Counted from the stretch's first letter, positions 29,041 through 38,112 are shown. The stretch: DNA of 64,000 nucleotides from Lysobacter soyae (GCF_019551435.1 NZ_CP080544.1:1364001-1428000), one strand, 5' to 3'. Numbers and translations: made by a program. The notes: generated by a model not told the origin, from the sequence alone.

Positions 29041-29679
29041 TTAGCCCTTGCGGGCTGCACGCCAGCTTGCCAAGAGCACCTGGAACCGCCCCACCGCACG
29101 ACCGGCGGAATTTGCACGGAGGTCGGCGAGCGCATCCAACACACGGCGCGCGGCAGCGCCAAGAGAAGGCTCAGACCCCAAGCCTTGGTCCGGCACGATG
29201 CCGACCGAAATCAACAGGGTTCGGATCACCCGCGCATTTGACGGCGCGCTGCGGCCGCCGAATAGGGCTTGTTCGCTCTGCGCAATGAGGGCTGCAAACC
29301 CCTCCACTGCGCGTACAAGCTCGGCGATGTTGCCGGTGGTGCCCAGGTCACGTTCTTTCAGGGCGCCCATTTGCTGTGCAATCGCGGCCCAGTCGACCGG
29401 CAGCGGTTGTAGCGTTGCCCCTAACGGATGCCGACGTGCGCCCTTTGCCCAGCCTTTCAATTCCTCTTGCCACCAGGCGAGCTTGGCCATGCCGGGTGCC
29501 GCATCGGCGCCGGACCAAGCCGCGAGGGCCAACTCATCCAACCAAGCGAACCAGACCCAAGCCAGCGGACGCGTGTTTGCAGGCAGAAATAGCTCCGCGA
29601 TCTCCCACTCGGGCCAACGGCTGAGCCATTTTTCGCGTGCCGCTTGCAAGGTGATATTGGTTTCCGTGCTCAAGGCCAT
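29041..29679 (-). CDS. Squalene/phytoene-synthase-like protein
   Basis: 212-aa protein. The segment WFAWLDELALAAW followed after about 15 residues by KLAWWQEELKGWAKGARRHP and LGATLQP matches the first aspartate-rich region and following helix of squalene/phytoene synthases. It is shorter than genuine synthases (about 280-300 aa), only one such acidic motif is apparent, and no carotenoid genes are near, so it may be a non-catalytic relative. The start overlaps the end of the gph/mupP gene by 10 bp. Confidence 0.55.
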   Translation of the reverse strand: MALSTETNITLQAAREKWLSRWPEWEIAELFLPANTRPLAWVWFAWLDELALAAWSGADAAPGMAKLAWWQEELKGWAKGARRHPLGATLQPLPVDWAAIAQQMGALKERDLGTTGNIAELVRAVEGFAALIAQSEQALFGGRSAPSNARVIRTLLISVGIVPDQGLGSEPSLGAAARRVLDALADLRANSAGRAVGRFQVLLASWRAARKG

Positions 29680-30332
29680 GCGTCCGCGGCTCTCAAGTCG
29701 GCGATGTCTTGCAACATGACATCACCGCCCCAGGTTTCCGGCGCATCGCCTTCCAAGCGATAGCCCCACAACGCCACCGCGGAGCGCATGTTGGCCGCGC
29801 GCGCGGCCTCAATATCGCGTTCGTCATCACCGACGTAGACACAGTCGTCCACCGACACGCCCATGGTCGCAACGGCATGCAACAGCGGTAACGGATGCGG
29901 CTTGCGTTCGGCCAAGCTGTCACCGCCAATCAACACTTCGCTGCGGTCAAGCCAGCCGACTTTCCGGACGATGTCGCGCGCCAACCCCTCGGGCTTGTTG
30001 GTGACAATGCCCCAGCGCACGCCGGCCGCTTCAAGCCATTGCAAGAAGTCTTCAACACCGGGAAACGGACGGCCATGGCGACCAGACTCACGTGCATAGA
30101 TGTCAAGGAATTCGGGCACATGCGCGTCACGCGTTTGCGCATCCCACTCGGGAAATGCCGCGCTGATCATCGCTCTGGACCCTTTGGAGACGTGTGGGCG
30201 CAGCTGAGACAGCGCCATAGGCGCGGCACCGCGCGCCGCCTTCATCAGATTGATCGTGGCCAACATGTCGGGCGCACTGTCGAGCAAGGTGCCGTCCAGA
30301 TCGAACAGCACGACTTTCGGTAATGCAGACAT
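29670..30332 (-). CDS. mupP: HAD phosphatase, Gph-like; probable MurNAc-6-phosphate phosphatase (MupP)
   Basis: 220-aa HAD hydrolase: FDLDGTLLDSAPD (motif I nucleophile), VTNKPEGLA (motif II), and GGDSLAERKPHPLPLL with YVGDDERDIEAARAANM (III/IV). Such proteins are usually named phosphoglycolate phosphatase, but in Pseudomonas the gene just downstream of ubiG in an mtaD-ubiG context is MupP, which dephosphorylates MurNAc-6-phosphate in peptidoglycan recycling. The same order here supports MupP, by inference from context. The ATG at 30332 lies 1 bp after the ubiG stop; a longer frame into ubiG was rejected. Confidence 0.75.
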   Translation of the reverse strand: MSALPKVVLFDLDGTLLDSAPDMLATINLMKAARGAAPMALSQLRPHVSKGSRAMISAAFPEWDAQTRDAHVPEFLDIYARESGRHGRPFPGVEDFLQWLEAAGVRWGIVTNKPEGLARDIVRKVGWLDRSEVLIGGDSLAERKPHPLPLLHAVATMGVSVDDCVYVGDDERDIEAARAANMRSAVALWGYRLEGDAPETWGGDVMLQDIADLRAADAWP

Positions 30333-30333
30333 C

Positions 30334-31041
30334 TCAGCTTGCTTTCCGCGCCGTCGCCAAATAATTGATATCGGTCCGCGTGCTGAGGCGTGCACGATTG
30401 CCGATGGGCAAATATTCAATGCCGCTAACGTCGTCCAACGTGAGTCCAGCCGCGCGAATCCCTTGGGCCAATTCCGCCGGCTTGATGAAATCCCGATATT
30501 GGTGCGTGCCGGTCGGCAAAATCCGGGCAATGTATTCAGCGCCGACAATCGCCAACGCAAACGCCGCCGGTGTGCGATTGAGTGTGGAAACGCAGAGCGT
30601 CCCACCCGGCTTCAACAAGCTCGCACAGGCCGCGAGAATGGCACCCGGATCCGGCACGTGCTCAAGCATTTCCATGCAGGTCACCACGTCGTAGTGCCCG
30701 GGCCGCTCTGCGGCGAGTGCCTCAACGGGAACCTGCAGATATTCCACTTCCACGCCTTGATCCAACGCATGCAGCTTCGCCACTTCAACCAGCTCCGGTG
30801 CCAAATCGATGCCGGTCACGGTGGCGCCATTGCGTGCCATCGCCTCGCTCAGCAACCCGCCACCGCAGCCCACGTCCAAAACTTTCTGGCCGGCCAGCGC
30901 GACGCGCGCCTCGATATAGCCAAGACGCACCGGATTCAAGGCATGTAGCGCCTTTTGCGGTCCGTTTTCGTCCCACCAACGGCTTGCCAGCGCGCCGAAT
31001 TTATCGAGCTCGGCTTGGCGTGCATTGACATGCGTTGTCAT
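30334..31041 (-). CDS. ubiG: Ubiquinone biosynthesis O-methyltransferase
   Basis: SAM-dependent methyltransferase performing both O-methylations of ubiquinone synthesis. 235 aa from the ATG at 31041 ([20 protein letters not shown]). It shows [19 protein letters not shown], the SAM motif [29 protein letters not shown] and the membrane-binding region near [17 protein letters not shown] overlap with mtaD upstream, 1 bp gap to the phosphatase downstream. Confidence 0.95.
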   Translation of the reverse strand: MTTHVNARQAELDKFGALASRWWDENGPQKALHALNPVRLGYIEARVALAGQKVLDVGCGGGLLSEAMARNGATVTGIDLAPELVEVAKLHALDQGVEVEYLQVPVEALAAERPGHYDVVTCMEMLEHVPDPGAILAACASLLKPGGTLCVSTLNRTPAAFALAIVGAEYIARILPTGTHQYRDFIKPAELAQGIRAAGLTLDDVSGIEYLPIGNRARLSTRTDINYLATARKAS

Positions 31042-32384
31042 CGTTGAACTCCCACTGCGGCGATCTTTTCGCGCCAAACGTGCGCATTGGCCAACACGGC
31101 ACTTTCGTCCATATCCACCAACACGCGCTTCTCAAGTTTTTGCTTTCCGGCGATCCACACATCACTCACATCGTTGCGCGATGCCGCGTAGATGATTTGC
31201 GAAATCACATGGAAGAGCGGTTGGGTTTCGACAGACGACAAATCAATGCAGGCCAGGTCGGCTTGTTTGCCCACTTCAATCGACCCGATGTCGTGATCTA
31301 AGTGCATGGCTTTCGCGCCGCCCAACGTCGCTGCGCGCAAGGCTTCCGGCGCGGACAACGCCGAAGCGTCTTCGGCCACCGCCTTCGCCAAAATCGCTGC
31401 CGTCCGGGTTTCGCCGATCATGTCGAGGTCGTTATTGCTGGCAACGCCGTCAGTGCCGATGGCCAGATTCACACCGGCCTTCATCAGTGCACAAGCCGGA
31501 CAGAAACCCGAAGCGAGTTTCAGATTCGACTCCGGGCAATGCACAACGCTGACGCCCTGCTCCGAGCACAGATGAATTTCCTCGCGCGTCAGTTGGGTCA
31601 TGTGCACCGCGATCAGATTGCGGTTGATGAGTCCCAAGCGACGCAATCGTTCAATCGGACGCACGCCGTAATCGGCGATGGATTGCTCGACTTCCTGCGC
31701 TGTCTCATGCAAATGCAAATGCACCGGTATACCCAGCTTCTCGGCCATGTCACGCACACGGGAGAAGTTGTCGTCGTCGACCGTATACGGCGCGTGCGGT
31801 GCCATCGCGGTGCTGACCAACTTGCTGGAGGCCAAGGCCTGATGCACAGCCTCCGCGCGCGCGAAGTATTCGTCGTCGTCCTTGGCCCAGGCCGTCGGAA
31901 AATCGATCACCGGCAGACCGACACGCACGCGAAAGCCCAACTTTTCGTAGGTTTGCGCTTGGATGTCAGGGAAAAAATAGTTTTCATTACAAGTTGTGGT
32001 GCCGCAGCGGAGCATTTCAGCGACCGCATGCGTACAACCTGCCTCAACAAAGTCAGGCCCGATGACCGCCGCTTCAATCGGCCAAATGTGCTGCTGCAAC
32101 CAGACTTTCAACGGCAAATCGTCGGCGACCCCGCGCATCAAACTCATCGGATTATGGGTGTGCGCGTTGACGAATCCAGGAATCAAGGCCGCGTTGGGTC
32201 GCGATACCGTACGCGCGGCGGCATATTTCCGGCGTGCATCGGATGTCGGCAGGATATCGACAATTTTGTCGCCATTAATGGCGACGGCATGGTCTTCCAG
32301 TACCACGGCGTGCGGCACGACGGGCACCACATAGCCGGGTTCGATCAGGAGGTCGCAGGCCTCGGGTGTGGAATCACTGTGCAT
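31038..32384 (-). CDS. mtaD: 5-methylthioadenosine/S-adenosylhomocysteine deaminase
   Basis: Amidohydrolase (TRZ/ATZ family) converting methylthioadenosine to methylthioinosine. 448 aa: [16 protein letters not shown] (metal His pair), [20 protein letters not shown] (third His), [14 protein letters not shown], and [13 protein letters not shown] (catalytic Asp). It heads an mtaD-ubiG-phosphatase operon like that of Pseudomonas, where MTA salvage goes through methylthioinosine phosphorylase. That route would feed the same pathway as mtnBDC at the left end of the window. Confidence 0.9.
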   Translation of the reverse strand: MHSDSTPEACDLLIEPGYVVPVVPHAVVLEDHAVAINGDKIVDILPTSDARRKYAAARTVSRPNAALIPGFVNAHTHNPMSLMRGVADDLPLKVWLQQHIWPIEAAVIGPDFVEAGCTHAVAEMLRCGTTTCNENYFFPDIQAQTYEKLGFRVRVGLPVIDFPTAWAKDDDEYFARAEAVHQALASSKLVSTAMAPHAPYTVDDDNFSRVRDMAEKLGIPVHLHLHETAQEVEQSIADYGVRPIERLRRLGLINRNLIAVHMTQLTREEIHLCSEQGVSVVHCPESNLKLASGFCPACALMKAGVNLAIGTDGVASNNDLDMIGETRTAAILAKAVAEDASALSAPEALRAATLGGAKAMHLDHDIGSIEVGKQADLACIDLSSVETQPLFHVISQIIYAASRNDVSDVWIAGKQKLEKRVLVDMDESAVLANAHVWREKIAAVGVQR

Positions 32385-32419
32385 GTTTCGGTTACTCGAA
32401 AGTACAACGGCGCTGTATT

Positions 32420-32500
32420 CGCAATAGCAAAAACCGCGTCGCTGAAGAACACGACGCGGTCATGCGGGAAGACATCTTGTTTGGGATCGGTCTTCGACAT
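32420..32500 (-). pseudogene. Truncated 5' remnant of a TMEM175/DUF1211-type membrane protein gene
   Basis: Between efp and mtaD the minus strand reads an ATG at 32500 followed by about 27 codons ending DRVVFFSDAVFAIA. The FSDxVFAIA string is the hallmark first-helix motif of TMEM175 (DUF1211) potassium channel-like proteins. After this the expected ITLL continuation is lost and the frame passes into unrelated residues and stops inside mtaD. The simplest reading is a gene deleted after its first helix. The match is short, so confidence is moderate. Confidence 0.5.
32428..32460 (-). terminator. Terminator-like hairpin downstream of efp
   Basis: On the minus strand ACCGCGTCG and CGACGCGGT form a 9-bp inverted repeat followed by TTTTTG, about 65 bp after the efp stop. 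It lies within the TMEM175-like remnant, so part of it may be inherited coding sequence now serving as a terminator. Confidence 0.5.
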
Positions 32501-32523
32501 CAGGGGGCCAGTATGGCGCCTGC

Positions 32524-33090
32524 TTATTTCACGCGGCTGACATATTCGCCACTACGGGTGTCGACCTTGATGATTTCTTCTTGACCGACGAACAAAGGCA
32601 CGCGGACCACTGCACCGGTTTCCAGTACGGCCGGCTTGCCGCCACCGCCGGAGGTGTCACCGCGCACACCCGGATCGGTTTCGGTGATCTTGAGTTCGAC
32701 GAAGTTCGGCGGCTGAACCGCAATCGGCGTGCCGTTCCACAAGGTGACGACGCAATCCTCTTCGCCCTTCAACCACTTTTCCGCGCCGCCCATGCCGGCT
32801 TTATCGGCTTGGACCTGCTCGAAACTTTCGGGGTTCATGAAGTGCCAGTATTCGCCGTCGGCGTAGAGGAACTGCATGTCGGTATCCATGACGTCCGCGA
32901 CTTCGACGCTGTCGGTCGCTTTCATGGTGATTTCTTGCACGCGACCGTTCTTGATGTTGCGGAACTTCATGCGGGTGAAGGCTTGGCCTTTACCCGGCTT
33001 CACGTACTCGGTTTCAGTGATGACGCAAGGATCGTTATTGACCAAAATCTTTTGGCCGGTCTTGACGTCGTTCATACCCAAAGTGGCCAT
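32524..33090 (-). CDS. efp: Elongation factor P
   Basis: Relieves ribosome stalling at polyproline. 188 aa, three beta-barrel domains. Lys34 in [10 protein letters not shown] is the site of beta-lysylation in EpmA/EpmB species; the Lys at this position, not Arg, matches the divergent epmB gene. The conserved C-terminal signature [21 protein letters not shown] is intact. Confidence 0.97.
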   Translation of the reverse strand: MATLGMNDVKTGQKILVNNDPCVITETEYVKPGKGQAFTRMKFRNIKNGRVQEITMKATDSVEVADVMDTDMQFLYADGEYWHFMNPESFEQVQADKAGMGGAEKWLKGEEDCVVTLWNGTPIAVQPPNFVELKITETDPGVRGDTSGGGGKPAVLETGAVVRVPLFVGQEEIIKVDTRSGEYVSRVK

Positions 33091-33182
33091 GGCCGGAATC
33101 TCCTGAAGCTGGGGGTCGAAGCAACGTGCCGCAACCGAATAAAATGGTGTACCCGGGCCGTCTGCCCGGAATCAGACCGTCA

Positions 33183-34193
33183 ATGATACCTGCAGCCCTT
33201 CCCATCCAAAAGACCGCCCACAGCTGGCAAGCCGCGTGGCGCAACGCTGTCACCGACCCGGCCGACCTGCTTGCGCGCCTCGGATTGGGGCATCGGCTGG
33301 CCGAGCTCTCCGAGGCCGCCATGGCGCAGTTTCCATTGCGCGTGCCTGAAAGCTTTGTGGCGCGCATGGTGCCGGGTGACATGAACGACCCCTTGCTTCG
33401 CCAAGTGCTGCCGGTGGACGCGGAAACCGACAAGGTTCCCGGCTACAGCTTCGATGCCGTGGGTGACGGCAGCGCGATGGCCGCCCAGGGCCTCTTGCAT
33501 AAGTACGCGGGCCGGGTCTTGCTGGTCACCACCGGAAGCTGTGCCATCCACTGCCGCTATTGCTTCCGACGGCACTTTCCTTATGCGGAGGCTTCCGCCT
33601 CACCCAACGATTGGGATGCCGCCATCAGCCATATCGCGGCCGATGCATCGATTTCGGAGGTCATCCTCTCCGGTGGCGACCCCCTGTCGCTCTCCACCGC
33701 CAAACTCGCCGCGCTGACCGATCAATTGGCGGGCATCGATCATGTCCGTCGCCTGCGCATCCACTCGCGCTTGCCGGTGGTTTTGCCCGAACGGGTCGAC
33801 GACGAATTGATCGCTTGGTTGTCCGCCGTGTCAATGCCCGTGACTTGGGTGGTGCACGCAAACCACGCCAACGAGTTCGACGATGCGGTCGCGGCAGCGC
33901 TATCCCGCATTCGGCTGCCCCATGTCACGCTGTTGAATCAGGCGGTCCTGCTGCGCGGTGTGAACGACAGCGTCGATGCCCTCGCCGACTTGAGTGAACG
34001 CGCATACGCACAAGGGGTTTTGCCCTATTACCTGCATTTGCTCGACCGTGTGCATGGCGCCGCCCATTTCGATGTCATCGAATCCGAAGCGAAAACGTTG
34101 ATATCCCTGTTGCGTGCACGCCTGCCGGGGTACTTGGTACCCAGACTGGCGCGGGAAACCGAGGGCAATGACAGCAAAGACCTGCTGGCCTGA
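33183..34193 (+). CDS. epmB: EF-P beta-lysylation protein EpmB (lysine 2,3-aminomutase-like)
   Basis: Radical-SAM, PLP-dependent enzyme making (R)-beta-lysine, which EpmA attaches to Lys34 of EF-P. The 336-aa product from the ATG at 33183 aligns with E. coli EpmB; an in-frame GTG at 33126 would overlap a possible -10 (TAAAAT, 33140-33145). Key motifs: CAIHCRYCFRRHFPY (4Fe-4S cysteines), SGGDPL, RIHSRLPVVLP and YYLHLLDRVHGAAHF. Divergent from efp across 92 bp that must hold both promoters. EpmA is not in the window. Confidence 0.94.
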   Translation: MIPAALPIQKTAHSWQAAWRNAVTDPADLLARLGLGHRLAELSEAAMAQFPLRVPESFVARMVPGDMNDPLLRQVLPVDAETDKVPGYSFDAVGDGSAMAAQGLLHKYAGRVLLVTTGSCAIHCRYCFRRHFPYAEASASPNDWDAAISHIAADASISEVILSGGDPLSLSTAKLAALTDQLAGIDHVRRLRIHSRLPVVLPERVDDELIAWLSAVSMPVTWVVHANHANEFDDAVAAALSRIRLPHVTLLNQAVLLRGVNDSVDALADLSERAYAQGVLPYYLHLLDRVHGAAHFDVIESEAKTLISLLRARLPGYLVPRLARETEGNDSKDLLA

Positions 34194-34277
34194 GGCGATT
34201 GCCGGCAACAACAGTTTCAAAATTCGCCTATATAGTGTGTATTAGATGTTGAAGGCCACCCCCGGGACCCTTTCGTA

Positions 34278-36353
34278 ATGGCAAAGCAAGAAAACCAGAC
34301 CATCCGAATCCTCGTCGTAGATGACCGTCCCGAAGATGCGGAAGCATTGGTCAGTGGTATGCGCAATGAAGGCCTGCCGGTTCGCGCCACGCGCCCCGCG
34401 TCCGCCGACGAGCTGGCGGATTGCCTGGCGAAACAATCATTCGAGTTGGTGATCTCACAGCAAAACAGCGAGACGATCCCGCTTAAAACGCTCGTTGCCG
34501 AAGTGCGTCGCACCGGCAAGGACCTTCCAGTCATCATGGTGCTCGAGAAGTTCGAGCAAGAAAGCGTCTCCGAAGCCATCAGTCTCGACGTGGATGGATT
34601 GGCATTGTCATGGATCCCCGGCAACGTCTTGAAGATCGTCAAACGGGAATACCGCCAACTCACCGGACGCCGCGACCTTCGCCGGTTGGAAGCCAGCCTT
34701 CGTGAAAGCGAACGCCGCTGTGATGCCTTGATTGATTCGTCGCGGGATCCGATCGCCTATGTGCACGAAGGCATGCACATCCGCGCCAACCCGGCCTACT
34801 TGGAAATGTTCGGCTACGACGATTTCGAAGACGTCGAAGGCATGTCCATTCTCGACATGATCGCGCCAGCAGACACCGATCGCTTCAAAAAACTCTTGAA
34901 AGGATTCTCCAAAGGCGAAATCCCCATGGACGAGCGTCAGGAAGTGCAAGCCAGAGATGCCGAAGGCAAGAGCTTTCCTGCGGTGATGGAGTTCTCCCAT
35001 GCCGAATACGAAGGTGAGGCGTGCCTGCAGATCATCTTCCGTCGCCAAGAGCTGTCCGCCGATCTCGCCCAAGAAATCGATGATCTGAAACGACGTGACG
35101 TCGGCACCGGCCTGCTCAACCGCCCCACATTCCTGCAATCGCTGGAAAGCGCCGTGTCGGGTGCGGCCAACCAGAATGAAGGTCATGGCCTCCTGCAAAT
35201 CCAATTGGACCACTACAGCCAATTGCTCGGCCAGCTGGGCATGGACGCCGCCGACAAACTGATGCGGGCATTGGGCGACCGCATTCGCCCCCTGATGACC
35301 GAGCGCGCCGAACTGGCACGCCTGGGAGAAGCGTCCTTGGCGGTGTTGTTGCGACACTCACCGCATACCGAGACGCGCGCAATGGCGCAAGGCATTGTCG
35401 ATGCCGTTCGCGACCAACTGCTCAAGATCGACGAAAAATCGATCACTGCGACGGCAAGCGTGGCGGCGGTACAGATCGGTGAACGTAATGCACAGGTCAC
35501 GCGCGTTTTGCACCGTTCGGAAGAACTCATCAACAGCGCGGTCGCCTTGGGCGGCAACCGCGCAGAAATGTTTGATCCCAGTGAAGTGGACCGTGCCGAA
35601 GAGGCCCGCATCGAAGCCTGGGTGCAGCGCATTCGCCAAGCGATTGATTCGAACCAATTGGCCCTGCACTTCCAGCCGATCGCCAATCTGCTGGGTGACC
35701 CGCAGCCGTTCTACGAATCCTATTTGCGTCTGCTGGATGTGTCAGGTGAAACCATCGCACCCGGCGCGTTCCTGGCCATTGCCGAAGAGCGCGACATGAT
35801 TCGCGAGATCGACAGCATCGTGATTGAACGTGCTGCGCAAACCCTGTCAGCGCATCCCTCCGATCCGCCGGTGCGCATCCTCGCGCAAATCAGCAAATCC
35901 GCGCTCTCGGACCCCGCCCTCGCCGAGGAAGTCGGTGCCGTCATCGCCAAGTACAACTTGCGACCCGGCCAATTGTTCTTGTTGACACACGAATCCAATG
36001 CATCAACACAACTGGCGCAGGCGGCGGAATTGCAGAAGGCGCTGGATAGAGTCGGCAGCGGTCTCGTCATCGGCCAATTCGGTGCCGGCCTCAACTCCAT
36101 CCAGTTGATGGAACACCTCAAGCCGAAGTTCGTGAAACTCGACAACAGCTTCATGACCGACTTTGCCAAATCCCCCGATCAGCAAGCCAAGGTGCGCCAG
36201 TTGGCCGAGGCGGCGAAAGCGGCCGGCATTCCGACCATTGCGCCGCAGGTGTCGGACACCGCCTCGATGACCTCGCTGTTTACCAATAGTGTCGAGTTCG
36301 TGGAAGGCAACTTCCTGTCGCCACCGGGACCGAATCTGGACTTCGAATTCTGA
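34278..36353 (+). CDS. FimX-like degenerate REC-PAS-GGDEF-EAL protein (c-di-GMP receptor)
   Basis: 691 aa in the domain order of FimX, which binds c-di-GMP through an inactive EAL domain and controls type IV pili. REC-like domain (1-125): VVDDRPEDAE is present but the phosphoacceptor Asp region reads LVISQQNSE, so phosphorylation is unlikely. PAS (about 145-260). GGDEF-like (about 270-425): the signature is RLGEASLAVLL, no GGDEF. EAL-like (about 445-691): LHFQPI is kept but EAL reads ESY in FYESYLRL and downstream metal ligands are altered. A PilZ-type partner would be expected elsewhere. gluQ starts 12 bp downstream. Confidence 0.85.
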   Translation: MAKQENQTIRILVVDDRPEDAEALVSGMRNEGLPVRATRPASADELADCLAKQSFELVISQQNSETIPLKTLVAEVRRTGKDLPVIMVLEKFEQESVSEAISLDVDGLALSWIPGNVLKIVKREYRQLTGRRDLRRLEASLRESERRCDALIDSSRDPIAYVHEGMHIRANPAYLEMFGYDDFEDVEGMSILDMIAPADTDRFKKLLKGFSKGEIPMDERQEVQARDAEGKSFPAVMEFSHAEYEGEACLQIIFRRQELSADLAQEIDDLKRRDVGTGLLNRPTFLQSLESAVSGAANQNEGHGLLQIQLDHYSQLLGQLGMDAADKLMRALGDRIRPLMTERAELARLGEASLAVLLRHSPHTETRAMAQGIVDAVRDQLLKIDEKSITATASVAAVQIGERNAQVTRVLHRSEELINSAVALGGNRAEMFDPSEVDRAEEARIEAWVQRIRQAIDSNQLALHFQPIANLLGDPQPFYESYLRLLDVSGETIAPGAFLAIAEERDMIREIDSIVIERAAQTLSAHPSDPPVRILAQISKSALSDPALAEEVGAVIAKYNLRPGQLFLLTHESNASTQLAQAAELQKALDRVGSGLVIGQFGAGLNSIQLMEHLKPKFVKLDNSFMTDFAKSPDQQAKVRQLAEAAKAAGIPTIAPQVSDTASMTSLFTNSVEFVEGNFLSPPGPNLDFEF

Positions 36354-36365
36354 TCGAGCGCAGCT

Positions 36366-37229
36366 GTGAAGCACCCCATCGGCCGCTTTGCACCCTCACC
36401 TACCGGTGATTTGCACGCCGGCTCGATCATCGCGGCACTTGGCAGTTATCTTTTTGCAAAATCCGCCCAAGGGACTTGGCGGGTTCGCATCGAAGATGTG
36501 GATGGTATCCGGGAAGTCCCGGGCGCTGCCGATCGACAGCAGGCACAGTTGGCGCTGTTAGGCCTGCATGCAGATGGCGAGATCGTCCGCCAGTCCGACC
36601 GCAACGCCCTGTACCAAACCGCCCTTGATCGACTCGTGGCGCAGGGCCATGCGTTCGAATGTCATTGCAGCCGGTCCGATCTGGCTGCACAAGGCGGCGT
36701 TCACCGTCACTGTGTGCCAGATCGCAAACGACCCGATCCGGCATGGCGGCTGCGCGTGCCTGATCACTGTGAGATTGCCTTCGACGACCTGTTGCATGGT
36801 CACAAGCAAGATCGCGTCGACCTCGACGTGGGCGATTTCGTTTTGAAACGCGCAGATGGTTTCTGGGCGTACCAGATGGCGGTCGTGATTGATGACGCAG
36901 CGCAACAGATCAGCGAAGTCGTTCGCGGATCGGATTTGTTGGATTCAACCGCGCGTCAAATCTTTCTGCAGCAATGTCTGGACTTGCCCAGACCCGTTTA
37001 TGCACACCTTCCTTTGCTGCTTGATGCAGAAGGCCGAAAGTACTCGAAAACCCTTGAATCCGAGGCTGTGACGCCGGCCAATGCCGAACATGTTTTGTCG
37101 CAAGCGTGGCGGATGTTGGGACAAATGCCGCTGCGCACAGGGACGAAATTCGACGCAGAAACATGGCTGTCGCGGGCGCTGGATGCCTTCGATGCCGGAC
37201 GCATCCCAACGGCACAAATCCGTACCTGA
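36366..37229 (+). CDS. gluQ: Glutamyl-Q tRNA(Asp) synthetase
   Basis: Attaches glutamate to queuosine at the wobble base of tRNA-Asp. 287 aa, the length of a GluRS catalytic core without the anticodon-binding domain. It has the HIGH-type motif FAPSPTGDLHAGS, IEDVDGIREVPGA, a zinc site in ECHCSRSDLAAQGGVHRHC and a degenerate KMSKS (RKYSKT). GTG start at 36366, 12 bp after the fimX-like gene. Confidence 0.93.
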   Translation: MKHPIGRFAPSPTGDLHAGSIIAALGSYLFAKSAQGTWRVRIEDVDGIREVPGAADRQQAQLALLGLHADGEIVRQSDRNALYQTALDRLVAQGHAFECHCSRSDLAAQGGVHRHCVPDRKRPDPAWRLRVPDHCEIAFDDLLHGHKQDRVDLDVGDFVLKRADGFWAYQMAVVIDDAAQQISEVVRGSDLLDSTARQIFLQQCLDLPRPVYAHLPLLLDAEGRKYSKTLESEAVTPANAEHVLSQAWRMLGQMPLRTGTKFDAETWLSRALDAFDAGRIPTAQIRT

Positions 37230-37250
37230 GCCGTCCTAACGCGAATCGCA

Positions 37251-37292
37251 ACATTGGAAGCCTAGAATCAATCGCAAGGGAATTTCCAATGT
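37251..37292 (+). promoter_or_regulatory. Inverted repeat around a -10-like box upstream of phaB
   Basis: ACATTGGAA (37251-37259) and TTCCAATGT (37284-37292) are perfect 9-bp inverted arms 24 bp apart, flanking TAGAAT (37263-37268). It could be a regulator site or an mRNA structure just before the phaB start at 37309. Regulator unknown. Confidence 0.3.
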
Positions 37293-37308
37293 CAAAGAGA
37301 GGGCTGCC

Positions 37309-38049
37309 ATGTCATCACGCGTCGCATTCGTCACCGGAGGAACCGGCGGCATCGGTACCGCCATCGTCAAGCAGCTCGCCCAGCAAGGCCACCGTGTTGC
37401 GACCAACTATCGCAATGAGGAACGTGCCAAAGCCTGGCAGGCGGAGATGAAGGCGCAAGGCATCGACGTATACATCGTCAAAGGCGATGTGACATCTCCG
37501 GAAGATGCCGAAGCTATGGTGAAAGACGTCGAAGCCGCGCTCGGCCCGATCGAAGTGTTGGTGAACAATGCGGGCATCACCCGTGACAGCACGTTCCACC
37601 GCATGAATTCGGATCAATGGTGCGATGTCATCAACACCAATCTGAACTCCTGTTTCAACGTCACCCGCCCGGTAATCGAAGGCATGCGTGAACGCAAATG
37701 GGGGCGCATCATTCAGATCAGTTCGATCAACGGGCTGAAGGGGCAATACGGTCAAGCCAACTATGCCGCTGCCAAAGCGGGCATGCACGGCTTCACCATT
37801 TCCCTGGCCCGGGAAAATGCCCGCAACGGCATCACCGTCAACACCATCTCACCGGGCTACATTGCGACCGACATGGTGATGGCGGTGCCGGAAGAAGTCC
37901 GCAACAAAATCATTGCCGACATCCCCACCGGCCGTCTCGGCACGCCGGAAGAAATCGCCTACGGTGTCGCGTTTCTGGCGGGTGACCAGGCCGGTTGGAT
38001 TACCGGTTCAAACTTGGATATCAACGGCGGACACCACATGGGTTGGTAA
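37309..38049 (+). CDS. phaB: Acetoacetyl-CoA reductase
   Basis: NADPH-dependent short-chain dehydrogenase making (R)-3-hydroxybutyryl-CoA for polyhydroxyalkanoate. 246 aa: VTGGTGGIGTA (cofactor), NNAGITRD, catalytic Ser in IIQISSINGLKGQYGQ, YxxxK in YAAAKAGMHGF, and the PhaB-type C-terminus INGGHHMGW. The STFHRM and KGQYGQ strings separate it from FabG. The adjacent phaR supports PHA function; no phaC/phaE is in the window. A purine-rich AGAGAGGG precedes the ATG. Confidence 0.9.
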   Translation: MSSRVAFVTGGTGGIGTAIVKQLAQQGHRVATNYRNEERAKAWQAEMKAQGIDVYIVKGDVTSPEDAEAMVKDVEAALGPIEVLVNNAGITRDSTFHRMNSDQWCDVINTNLNSCFNVTRPVIEGMRERKWGRIIQISSINGLKGQYGQANYAAAKAGMHGFTISLARENARNGITVNTISPGYIATDMVMAVPEEVRNKIIADIPTGRLGTPEEIAYGVAFLAGDQAGWITGSNLDINGGHHMGW

Positions 38050-38063
38050 AGCGCTTGAAACCA

Positions 38064-38077
38064 TGCACAATGGTGCA
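38064..38077 (+). promoter_or_regulatory. Inverted repeat upstream of phaR, candidate PhaR operator
   Basis: TGCAC (38064-38068) and GTGCA (38073-38077) form a perfect inverted repeat with a 4-bp centre in the 63-bp phaB-phaR gap. TGC/GCA-type dyads are reported for PhaR autoregulation in other bacteria, so this is a reasonable, untested operator. Confidence 0.35.
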
Positions 38078-38112
38078 GCGCGTCATCCACGGCGCCTGCA
38101 CCAGGTCAATGC

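Noticed and set aside
31302-32540. 412-aa plus-strand frame
   Set aside because: Antisense to mtaD, whose catalytic motifs are intact on the other strand.
36366-37229. Glutamyl-tRNA synthetase GltX
   Set aside because: At 287 aa it lacks the anticodon-binding domain; the zinc pattern and length fit GluQ.
37309-38049. Fatty-acid reductase FabG
   Set aside because: The C-terminal NGGHHMGW, the KGQYGQ string and the adjacent phaR point to PhaB.
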